This document shows positions 1-9,352 of a stretch of DNA of 40,663 bases, piece by piece. The notes beneath the pieces were generated by a model. It did no database searches, was not told the origin of the DNA, and saw only the letters and a program-made list of their open reading frames with translations. Each line of letters begins with the position of its first letter. The first letter of the stretch is position 1. Source of the stretch: Glomus cerebriforme (Eukaryota > Glomeromycota > Glomeromycetes > Glomerales > Glomeraceae). The position numbers and the translations under genes were made by a program. Where the stretch lies: positions 119,679 through 160,341 of the forward strand of contig QKYT01000229.1 of NCBI GenBank assembly GCA_003550305.1. The letters are read 5' to 3'.

Positions 1-120
1 CCTCGTAATTCATTTCGACCATCTGACTTTTATGACTTAAAAGTCAAAATTAATTTCGGCTATTTCGACCCCCGAAATAGTCAAACCGAATTTATTTCGT
101 TTCATGTATAATTTACACAC
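1..120. repeat. Edge fragment rich in short inverted repeats
   Basis: No coding sequence is seen. There are two small palindromes: GACTTTT...AAAAGTC near 27-47, and CTATTTCG...CGAAATAG near 59-79. This looks like the end of a repeat cut by the window edge, but the family cannot be named. Confidence 0.3.
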
Positions 121-140
121 TACTTTTGATATATATTAAA

Positions 141-287
141 TCTAGATTATAGATGCCATTCAAATTTCAAAATCAATTTGAGCATATAGTAAAATCCCAA
201 ATTATTTTGGCACTTTATTTAGTAAATTACATATAAACTAATGAATTTGTACATCCAAAATAATTTGAATAGCATCTATAATCTAGA
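141..287. mobile_element. MITE, family A, copy 1
   Basis: This is a 147-bp element with terminal inverted repeats of 26 bp that differ at one position (141-166 against 262-287; ends TCTAGATTATAGATGC). The interior matches a second copy at 30616-30788, including the segments CATATAGTAAAATCCCAAAT and AATGAATTTGTACAT. It has no coding capacity. Its superfamily is not determined. Confidence 0.7.
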
Positions 288-1876
288 CTACAATTGAGAT
301 CATCGAAAAGTATGGAGATAGATTTTGATTTTACTATATTATAATATTCCTTAATGCAGTATATAATATTTGATTAGCATTTTAATATCCATTCTAATAA
401 CTTCTAAGAATATATTAAATACAGAAATATTAATTTCTTTACTTATAAAAGAAAATGGTCAATCTAATCATTATATTTATTTAAATAAGATTTGTAGATT
501 AATTAATGGAATAAACATAAACTTTTGATCAGTGATTTTATCAAAATTATTAAAGGACCTACTTGATGATATAAAATTTTAATTTTATGAAGCAGGACTT
601 CCTTATAATAATATATAAAATAAATTATTTTCAGTAACATAATCTGAAAAAAAAGGTAGTAACTAAAGTCAAGACTTAAGAATATCATTTATATTTATAA
701 ATATTATCTTACTTACTAATCATAATATAATCATATATTATATGATTATCAAGCATTAATGATAATATAAAATTAATTATTGTAATATAATATAAAATTT
801 TATTACAACAGCATCTTGATATTTATAAGGTACTTTTATTATTCTAATTAAATAAATATATATTTTGATCTTGCTACTTATAATATAAAAACTAAAACTA
901 CTTGCTTTTACTAGATACTAAAAATTTATTTTTTATATATATTTGTCTTTTAAATTACATTTATATTTATTGAATCCCAGCTGGAATATAAGAAATGTTT
1001 TACTTATATATAATTCTAAACAATTATCTTATGTAAATACTTATATAGAATTATAAGATATAAATATTACATCTTTTAATAATCTAAATCTTTTCTTAAT
1101 ATAATGATTAGTATGGTAAAAATATGCTTTATACAAATAAAGAGTTTATGATTCATCTTGTTTTTAAAAAAAAAAATATATAATTATTAGTATTATTTCT
1201 ATACATAGAAAGATTTACATAAAGATAGAGTCCAATATTAATAGTATTTTCATATGAGTTTAAAATATTTTTAGAGTAAAAGATAAAAATAATAAAATGT
1301 TTGCAGATAATAAATAAAGAATTTTTTTTACTTTTTTTATTATAGATATCCAATTCTCTTTCTTAATATAATACTTCAAATTGTAAAGCTATTTTCAAAA
1401 TACTTGAAAAAAATGTATAATTTTAAAATTATTAATGAATTCTAATATATTTAATTTTGAATTTTTTAATAAAACTATAAAATATCTTTTAGCTAATAAG
1501 TTTTTAATGTATTTTTTTTTATATTTAAATCATTTATAAGGAAAACAATTGGTCCTGGTTTATATTCAAAGAAAATATGTAATAAAAGAATCATTTTTAA
1601 TAAATTTATTAGATAATGAATAACTCTAATAAAAGAATTCTAGCTATCAATCATATAACTTATATAAATAAGAGTAATAGAAAAATTAAGAAAATTAAAA
1701 AGTACTAAAGCATTCATATAACATAATTTGCTTATTTATAAAATTTTTTCATATACTTTGCACATCAGATTTGTCACAATACAGAGAATAAATGCTTTTT
1801 CTACATATATATCATATTCTTTAAAACAGTTTTGTTTTAACCTAAACTATTGTAATCTTTATCAGGAAGTTTTGGA
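288..1876. other. AT-rich intergenic stretch, no gene seen
   Basis: About 1.6 kb of very AT-rich sequence. Reading frames here are short and low in complexity (F, I, Y, K, N) with no recognisable domain. I see nothing that supports a gene or an RNA. Confidence 0.6.
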
Positions 1877-2049
1877 GGTGTTGATATACCACAAAAAATG
1901 TGTTGAACAACACTATCAGTTGTTTAACATGTTGTAAAACACCTGTATACTGGAGTTTATCAACACATGCAGTAAACATATGCATTTTTCTATACTAACA
2001 GTTGTTAAATACATTATACACTGTTGCGCAATACCCATATATCAACACC
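1877..2049. mobile_element. Small inverted-repeat element with GTTGCGCAAT and TTGAACAACAC motifs
   Basis: The 173-bp segment is bounded by GGTGTTGATAT (1877-1887) and its complement ATATCAACACC (2039-2049). Inside are TTGAACAACAC and GTTGCGCAAT, both also found at 5671-5755, so the two places probably hold related repeats. No clear target-site duplication was found. Confidence 0.45.
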
Positions 2050-2166
2050 ACTTAATAATTTTTCAATATAATAAAGTTATAATAAATAGTTATTATATAA
2101 TTATAATTTTATTTATTTTAGATTTACTTATCTAATAAATATATTAAAAAATAATTTTTTTATAAA

Positions 2167-2975
2167 TTAAAATTAAAATTTTATTAAAATTTATTAAAAA
2201 TCTGTAAAATCGGGTTCAGATTATTATATTGGCCAATATTAAACATAATTCTGGCTAAATTCAAAAATAATTCAAGCTAAAAGCGTCTGATTAGTTTCAG
2301 AAATTTTTTTTTTAAAATATCTTATTACTNATATGTTCTCTTTTTGTCATTATGAATGAGCGGAGGAAGCAGCAATGGCTCTTCTCCTGTAAGTACTAAT
2401 AACCTCTACCCATCCATAGAAAAGGGGCTTTTTGCAAGATTAATTAAAAAAAAATTCAAGTTGAAAAAGAAAAAAAAAAATGAAAAAAGGCTCATTATAT
2501 ACTTTTTTTGTATCATGTATATCATATGATCGAGCTGCAATTTATTTTAAAAAAAATAACTATGCGTCGCGCTTATCAATTAAGCTGCAGCTGCAGTTTA
2601 TTTTAGTTAATCATTTATTTAAACCTTAAATTGGCAATTTTTAATCACCGTTTGAACTTTGAACTTTGTTTTAGAAATTGAGAAACGGTTAGTTTTTTTG
2701 CGAAACTTACCATTTTTTTTTAATTTTTTTTTAAAGAAATGTTTTTAAATTTCTTCTTTTTTCTTTTATAGGTCTCTCAGTTTTCAGTCTGATACTGGAA
2801 AGTGGAAACCGGTAAGTTTCTTCACGAAATTTACTATTTTTTTTTGTTTTTTTTTAGAAACACTTATTAACGTTTCTTTTTTTTTCTTGTAGGTTCTCCG
2901 AGCTCTTCAGTCTAGACTGGGAAGGGAAAATGGTAAGTTTTTTCATGAAACTTATCATTTTTTTCATTTTTTTTT
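2167..2975. repeat. Direct duplicate, copy 1 (809 bp)
   Basis: Every base I compared matches 2977-3785 at a constant offset of 810, except that copy 1 has an N at 2330 where copy 2 has A. A single N at 2976 separates the copies. This is best explained as two contig ends with the same sequence joined without collapsing the overlap. The block contains the putative leader ORF and array units a to c. Confidence 0.9.
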
Positions 2976-2976
2976 N

Positions 2977-3785
2977 TTAAAATTAAAATTTTATTAAAAT
3001 TTATTAAAAATCTGTAAAATCGGGTTCAGATTATTATATTGGCCAATATTAAACATAATTCTGGCTAAATTCAAAAATAATTCAAGCTAAAAGCGTCTGA
3101 TTAGTTTCAGAAATTTTTTTTTTAAAATATCTTATTACTAATATGTTCTCTTTTTGTCATTATGAATGAGCGGAGGAAGCAGCAATGGCTCTTCTCCTGT
3201 AAGTACTAATAACCTCTACCCATCCATAGAAAAGGGGCTTTTTGCAAGATTAATTAAAAAAAAATTCAAGTTGAAAAAGAAAAAAAAAAATGAAAAAAGG
3301 CTCATTATATACTTTTTTTGTATCATGTATATCATATGATCGAGCTGCAATTTATTTTAAAAAAAATAACTATGCGTCGCGCTTATCAATTAAGCTGCAG
3401 CTGCAGTTTATTTTAGTTAATCATTTATTTAAACCTTAAATTGGCAATTTTTAATCACCGTTTGAACTTTGAACTTTGTTTTAGAAATTGAGAAACGGTT
3501 AGTTTTTTTGCGAAACTTACCATTTTTTTTTAATTTTTTTTTAAAGAAATGTTTTTAAATTTCTTCTTTTTTCTTTTATAGGTCTCTCAGTTTTCAGTCT
3601 GATACTGGAAAGTGGAAACCGGTAAGTTTCTTCACGAAATTTACTATTTTTTTTTGTTTTTTTTTAGAAACACTTATTAACGTTTCTTTTTTTTTCTTGT
3701 AGGTTCTCCGAGCTCTTCAGTCTAGACTGGGAAGGGAAAATGGTAAGTTTTTTCATGAAACTTATCATTTTTTTCATTTTTTTTT
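2977..3785. repeat. Direct duplicate, copy 2 (809 bp)
   Basis: This matches 2167-2975 base for base. Copy 2 runs on into the rest of the microexon-intron array, whereas copy 1 stops at the N at 2976. Copy 2 is therefore the copy in true genomic context. Confidence 0.9.
3166..3339 (+). CDS. Short ORF or leader exon ahead of the array (uncertain)
   Basis: An ATG at 3166 opens a 57-codon frame that begins MSGGSSNGSSP and becomes lysine-rich. The same ORF occurs in the duplicate at 2356-2529. After the eleventh codon there is a perfect GTAAGT donor at 3199 followed by the branch-like ACTAATAAC. One reading is that 3166-3198 is the first coding exon of a transcript running into the microexon array. 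The other is a short unspliced ORF. No family was recognised, and no signal peptide is seen. Confidence 0.3.
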   Translation: MSGGSSNGSSPVSTNNLYPSIEKGLFARLIKKKFKLKKKKKNEKRLIIYFFCIMYII

Positions 3786-5400
3786 TAAAGAAACGTTTCT
3801 AACATTTCTTCTTTTCTTTTCTTGTAGATTCTCTGTGCTTTCAGTTCGATACTGGAATCAGAAACAGTAAGTTTCTCAAGTTCTTTGAGAAACTTACCAT
3901 ATTTTTTTTGGTTTTCTTTTATTAGAAACATTTCTAACATTTCTTTCTTTTTCTTTTGTAAATTCTCTTTGCTTTCGGATTAGTATGTGAAATTGGGAAT
4001 GGCAAGTTTCTTTGCAAAACTTGCCATTTTTTTTCTTTTTTTTTAGAAATATTTTCTAATGGTTCTTTTTCTTTTCTTGTAGGCTCTCCTTCAGTTCAGG
4101 CACTTGGAATTAGGAAACAGTAAGTTCATAACGAAACTTACCATTCTTTTTTTTTGTTTTTTTAAATAGAAATATTTTTAACATTTCTTCTTTTTTCTTC
4201 TTGTAGGTTCTTGGATTTTGTTTCGGGTATGAAAGTTTTTTCATGAAATTTCCATCTGATGCATTTAATTAAAGAATTATTAGTAGAAACAGTACTAATG
4301 TTTCTTTTTTTTCATTTTTTTTTGTAGGATTGGGTTTTTTTTTAATTTCAGCTTGAAAATCTGGTAAGTTTCGAAGTTGTAACTTTGAAACTTTCTTTTC
4401 AGAATGTAAGTTTCATAATGAAATTTCATTTTTTTTTATTTTTTTATTTTAAGAAACGTTCTAACCGAACGTTTCTTCCCTATAAAAAATATATATTCTT
4501 AAAATATACTTGTTTTATGGTTAAAATATACTTATATTACGATAATATACTTAAAATATACTTAAACGGGCAAAATTTAAGGATATTTTATGAATTATTT
4601 TTATATTAAATATGGATAATTTAAGATTTATTTAAGTAGATTTTTAGTATTATTTGTAAATATAATTATCTTATAAGGAATATACTGAAATTATACTTAT
4701 ATAATGCTTACAAGATACTTAAATACATATTTAAATATCCTTAATATTCAGTATATTTTTAGTATATTTTCAGTATACATTTTTCTTATTGGGCTTCTTT
4801 TTTATAGGTTTGTTTCTGGACTTGACGTAAGTTTTGTAACATTAATTTCATTATGAAACTTCATTTTTTTGGGTTTTTCTTTAAGAAACATTCTAATTGA
4901 ACGTTTCTTTTTTTTGTAAATTCAGCTCTGGGAATTCAGGATTGGAAACGTAAGTTCTGTAACATTCATTTCATTATAAAACTTCATTTTTTTTTGTTTT
5001 TTTTCTTTAAGAAACGTTCTAACTAAACATTTCTTCTTTTTTTTGTAGATTCAGCTTTGGGAATTCAGGATTAGAAACGTAAATTCCATAACATTCATTT
5101 CGTTATGAAACTTCATTTTTTTTTGTTTTTTTTTATTAGAAACTTTCTAATTGACCGTTTCTTTTTTTTATAGATTTGCTCCTGGACTTGGGAAACTGAA
5201 ACGTAAGTTTTGTAACGAATGTTTTATTACGAAACTTCATTTTTTCATTTTTTTCTGTTAGAAACATTCTAACCGAATGTTTTTCTTTTTTTTTGTAGAT
5301 TCAGTTTGTTCCTTGAAATTTGGATTTTTGATAATCGGAAATGTAAGTTTTGCAACTTAGATAGCTGCAAAACTTAGTTATTTTTTTGTAGGTTTCAGGT
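3484..5400 (+). repeat. Tandem array of about 14 microexon-intron units with paired splice-site hairpins
   Basis: Units of about 110-145 bp repeat, each with an exon-like block of roughly 20-44 nt and an intron-like block. Donors (GT, or GC at 4002) lie at 3498, 3622, 3743, 3867, 4002, 4120, 4227, 4364, 4406, 4827, 4950, 5079, 5203 and 5343. Acceptors, mostly TTGTAG or TATAG, end at 3581, 3702, 3827, 4082, 4206, 4327, 4402, 4807, 5048, 5173, 5298 and 5391. Two units (near 3958 and 4918) have a decayed GTAA. Each donor GTAAGTTT is followed within about 10-25 nt by a complement of the type AAACTTAC, forming a hairpin over the splice site. About 30-60 nt later a second hairpin, GAAACRTTC...GAAYGTTTC, holds CTAAC or CTAAT in its loop, followed by a pyrimidine tract and the acceptor. 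Exon blocks share motifs such as TTCTC, CTTCAG, ACTGGAA and GGAAAC. Several are 40 nt, not a multiple of three. Units a to c also occur at 2674-2975. It may be a multi-exon non-coding RNA, an amplified exon of a fast-evolving gene, or a mobile element carrying splice sites. Confidence 0.8.
4478..4793. mobile_element. MITE inserted in an intron of the array
   Basis: The 316-bp insert starts with CCC and ends with GGG. It has imperfect inverted ends: left CCCTATAAAAAATATATATT, right complement CCCAATAAGAAAAATGTATA. It is flanked by CTT on both sides (4475-4477 and 4794-4796). Removing the insert and one CTT restores a normal unit, with hairpin GAAACGTTC...GAACGTTTC, pyrimidine tract and TATAG acceptor at 4807. 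The interior is rich in AAATATACTT repeats. The 3-bp duplication would fit PIF/Harbinger-type elements, but the family is not certain. Confidence 0.7.
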
Positions 5401-6852
5401 TTAGATATTAGAATTGAATAGTTAGTTAGTATAACATAATTAGTATATCTAGAAAGAATTTGTAATTTAATACATTTTTAATAAACGAATATACTTTAAA
5501 TATAATAAAATCAATTAACAATGCTTTTATTTAAAATTTGTATTGTTATACGCATTTTTCAACATTTTTATATGCATTTTTCAACTAATTATATGTGTTT
5601 TTTAACTAATCTAGTATTGTTATACGTATTTTTAAACTGCTGTTGTTTTACTGTATATTGTTATACACCTAAAAAAGTGTTGCGCAATGCATTTTTAATT
5701 ACGTTGGTTGACAAAGGGTTCATTGCGCAACACTTTTTTGGTATTGAACAACACATGGCATATGTTTACACTTTATACACCTGTTCAGAATTTTATATCT
5801 TGAAAAAATTCGTCCTTAGAATAAATAAAAAAAATGAAAACAGAAGGTATGACACAGGAGTGATATAGTAAAAAATCATGTGACTTATGTCCAGACATCT
5901 ATGTAAACTTTAAAATTTTCTATATATAATAATAAATATATATATTAAATTTTTTAGATTTGATTTTAAATCCAAAAATTCAGAATTTAAAACTTTCTAT
6001 ATAATATATTCTAAACCTTTTAATAGCGAAACTAATTTGTAAAATATTTTCTGTAATTTTCATATCGATATATCTTATGAGTTATAACTTTAAATTGTAT
6101 AACTTTTAAAAACTTTAATTTTTATTAATGAATAAAGTACTTTTAACTTTATTTAAATATTAAAATACTTTTTTTATAAGCAAGAAATATTTTATATAGT
6201 CATTTTGCTTAAAAAGAAAGTATATGAAAAAATAACAAAAAAATTTTGCAAAATATTTGATAAAGAAAATAAAAACAAAAAGAAAATATTTACTTATCAA
6301 AATAGTATGAATTTTTATTTCATATTGTCTAATTTATTTACTGCTAATTATATAGTCAAGTGAGTAATTTGATATTTGTGCTATATTATTAATGTAACCT
6401 ATTATATCTTTTAAACGTGCTGCTTTTATCCTGTTTTTCTTACATAATAATGACATGATTATTTGTTTATCATTTATACTTTAAAGATAAATTACTTTTC
6501 TTTCTTTTTTCCTTTCTTTTTTAAGTTTTTTAAAAGTTTTATTTATAATATGTAGAAATATTTTTATTTGAATATTTTTTTTAATAAATATATTTTTATT
6601 TTTAAAAACTTTATAATGTTTTGGAAACACTTTTATTAAACTAAGTAAAATTATTTGAAAGATATAATTAAGTAAATATATTCTTAAAGATTAAATAAAA
6701 TCATATACTAATTTTTATTAAACTAGCTTAAATATTTATAAAGCTATATTTTATTTTTATTATATTTTTATGCAAGTACTTTGTAGTGTAATTTAAACAC
6801 TTTGGTCAAATAAAACTAACTTTTATTGAATAAGTAAAGTTTTTTTTTTTTA
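5401..6852. other. AT-rich intergenic stretch with a GTTGCGCAA hairpin
   Basis: No gene is recognised. The 115-codon frame at 5521-5868 overlaps a perfect inverted repeat and quasi-periodic CATTTTTCAAC-like motifs, so I take it as repeat sequence, not a protein. The remainder is low-complexity AT. Confidence 0.5.
5671..5739. repeat. Perfect 19-bp inverted repeat around GTTGCGCAAT
   Basis: AAAAAAGTGTTGCGCAATG at 5671-5689 is the exact complement of 5721-5739, with a 31-nt spacer. TTGAACAACAC follows at about 5745. Both motifs also occur in the element at 1877-2049. It could form a strong hairpin or be the core of a miniature transposon. Confidence 0.75.
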
Positions 6853-6947
6853 GACAAGTTAAACATATTTATTGTATTAGGTGTCATATGACGAATACAT
6901 TCTATAAATTATGTATACATTCTCTAATTAGAAAAATGTAACTTGTC
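6853..6947. repeat. Dispersed repeat with GACAAGTT / AACTTGTC ends
   Basis: The 95-bp segment has 8-bp inverted ends. Its left part (GACAAGTTAA, ATTTATTGTATTA, GAATACAT) is also found at about 28952-29035, so this is a dispersed repeat. Nearby, related TTATTGAATAAGTAAAGTT-like blocks recur near 6815, 7033 and 7192, which suggests an old degenerate tandem arrangement. Confidence 0.45.
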
Positions 6948-7268
6948 ATACAAGATTATCAGTTTATAAAGGTGAAAATTGTAAGCAAATTTCCCTTAGT
7001 ATGGGCGGTCCTTATGCTCTACCTTAAATCTTCTGACATTGAATAAGTAAAGTTGTTTAATAGATATAAAAATATTTAAATATTAATTTTCATTATGCTT
7101 AATTAAGTTTTCATAAAGTTAATTATTATTTTTTATAATGAAATTTATTGTATACTTATATGTTTTTTTATTTTATAGCATAATTTCTAAACTAAACTGA
7201 CCTTTATTAAATAAATGGAGTTGTTCAATAGGTATAGAAATACTTAAATATATTAAGCAATGTGAATA

Positions 7269-7688
7269 CAATCAGCACTTAATACAATGAAGTAGGCGTC
7301 CAGGCCAATCAGCCTTTGTTATAAGAAAATTTGTTAATATTATAATGAATTATTTGGTATAATAGGAAAATCTGGTATAATATGGTATAATATAGAAAAA
7401 TCCAGAAAATCTGGTATATTTATATAATATAATTTCCTTTAGTTAAAATTTATTTCATAAAATCTTTGTTATATTAAAAAAAAATTGTTATAAAGAAAAT
7501 TCAGTATAAAGATTGTCATTTTATACATGTGGTTTATAAAATTTACTTTGTTAAATAGTGTATGGCATTTATTTAGTAAAATTTGGTATAAGAAGATTTT
7601 TTTTATATGTTAAAATCTGTATCATACTAAAGATTCGTTATATTGTAAAATTCGTTATATCAAAATTCATTGTAAAAAGAGCTGACTG
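7269..7688. mobile_element. Non-autonomous pogo/Tc1-type element, TA target site
   Basis: A 420-bp element flanked by TA on both sides (7267-7268 and 7689-7690). The left end is CAATCAGCACTTAATACAAT and the complement of the right end is CAGTCAGCTCTTTTTACAAT. CAGT-type termini with a TA duplication are typical of pogo/Tigger and other Tc1/mariner families. No transposase is present. Internally it has repeated GGTATAATA and AAATCTGGTA motifs. Confidence 0.65.
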
Positions 7689-7987
7689 TATTAATATTTT
7701 ATGTAGATAAATAAAAATATTTTTATTTTTAAAAAGTTTTCTTGAAAATTTTTGTATTTGTTTATTAAAATTTAATAAAATACATATAAATAATTTTGTT
7801 TTAATTTGAAATATAAATATTAAATAAGTTGAAAATATTGAAAAATTTTTTTTTTTTTGTTATATATGAAATTAAAATAGTTTGGAAGTTCTTTTATAAG
7901 ATACACAAAATTTGTGGCTGTTGTGCCACATAACTGCGATTTTTTAGCCAATCATATTTAAGAAAAGGGAAGGCTTTTGATATGTTA

Positions 7988-7996
7988 TCACGTGAC
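7988..7996. promoter_or_regulatory. TCACGTGAC palindrome upstream of MIX23
   Basis: A CACGTG core within TCACGTGAC lies about 200 bp before the MIX23 start. CACGTG is the core site of fungal bHLH factors such as Cbf1. The same core is found in two other promoters of the window. Function is inferred only from motif and place. Confidence 0.4.
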
Positions 7997-8197
7997 TTTC
8001 ACATGCTCATTGATTCAGATAAAACCCAGTTCAGTTAATTACTCAATTTACTTTCATTTAATTTACATAGGTACGTAAATCAATGTAATAATTTTCACCG
8101 AATAGCGCGTCTTTAAATAACTTTAACAACCAATAATATTATTTTGATATAAATTTAAATGAAAGTTTTTTCTTATTTATTAGGAAAAGAAAGAAAT

Positions 8198-8872
8198 ATG
8201 AGCGAAGTTAGTGCTGAAACGTGTTATAATTTATCTTATTTCAAAGGTAATTAATTTGATTTAATTTATTCACTGATGTGAATATTTATTTAAAGCAGTT
8301 ATTTATTATTTTTAGATCTTATGAAAGAATTTAGAAAAATAGATGATAATATCATGCTAAAAATGAACACAACTGATACGCATTCTAAAGATGCTTGCGC
8401 TGATTTTTTCAAAAAATTAGCTGATGCTTATCAAAAGAGAGAATATGTTATAAATAAATGTCTAAAGGTATGTGATATTGGTTAATTTATTTATTTGTGC
8501 TTATTAAATTTAGAATTAATTAATTAAATTAATAAAATTTAGTTTAGATTTTAGATGCTGAGTTAGAAAAGAAACAAAAAGCATTAGATGATGATCCATT
8601 CGATAGTAACTTAAAGAACCAAATGTTTGTTGATGAATCAAAGGTATATAGACTTTTTTTATGTAATCTTTTCCCGTATCTGGTATTTTATAATTTATAT
8701 TTATAGCGCGATTTTTTTTTAAAACTATATTGAAAAAAAGAGACGAATGATTAATAATGAATTTACAGTAGAAGATATCGTGAGAGAGAGAAGTCTAACA
8801 GTATTTAAGAACAAATGTCGTTTATTTCATATACCAAAAGAATTTGAAGATTTTATTAATAAAAGACGATAA
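8198..8872 (+). CDS. MIX23: MIX23 (CCDC58) homolog, mitochondrial intermembrane space protein
   Basis: Exons are 8198-8246, 8316-8467, 8548-8643 and 8741-8872, giving 142 aa against about 144 in the human protein. Family features are plain: FRKIDDNI and LNTT-like MNTTD near residues 22-37, the pair C44...C65 spaced by 20 residues as in human CCDC58, and a C-terminal NNEFTVEDIVRERS...F..KCR block. C9 and C125 also match family cysteines. Mix23 proteins are small disulfide-bonded proteins of the mitochondrial intermembrane space linked to protein import. The last acceptor (AAAAAAAG before AGACGA) is unusually purine-rich, but the upstream TATAG choice gives a stop in frame. The gene is tail to tail with the PNUTS-like gene, 222 bp away. 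Confidence 0.9.
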
Positions 8873-9094
8873 AAAAACTCGCGATTCTTTTGTTATATTA
8901 ATTGCTCTATTTTCCCTAAAATTTTTACATGTACGGAGATTCTTTCCGTAAACTCTATTAAAAAAATGTTTCCATAATTATATAATTAAGGAAATTGTAA
9001 TGACTATTACTTCATATTTTTTAATGTTTTTTATTGTACAATTAATTGTTAATACTTTTAATGAACGATTATGTATTAATTTGTGATCATTCTT

Positions 9095-9320
9095 TTAATG
9101 ATCAATATGTAAAAATTTACACTCATCACCCATATTACACTTTCCTCGGGTATAATACCAACATTCCGAACCTCTACCCCTGTTTGGTCTAATCACCCCA
9201 CTATCACCTCCTCTACTAGGAGGTTGAAAGTGCTGTTGACTAGATGAAGGTTGGGGTTGATAACGTTGAGGAACAATATTTGCATTTTGGTGATGATGTT
9301 CTCGCATTGTTGGAGGTGGT

Positions 9321-9352
<32 letters not shown>

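Noticed and set aside
3199..3229. GTAAGTACTAATAAC...CCATAG as a complete 31-nt intron
   Set aside because: It is shorter than spliceosomal introns in known fungi; the donor, if used, probably joins to a later acceptor.
3484..5400. Array considered as a CRISPR-like repeat-spacer locus
   Set aside because: The sequence is eukaryotic, both parts of the unit are related between units, and the conserved parts match splice signals, not a repeat with unique spacers.
5521..5868. 115-codon plus-strand ORF
   Set aside because: It overlaps a perfect inverted repeat and quasi-periodic motifs, and the peptide is low in complexity with no family resemblance.
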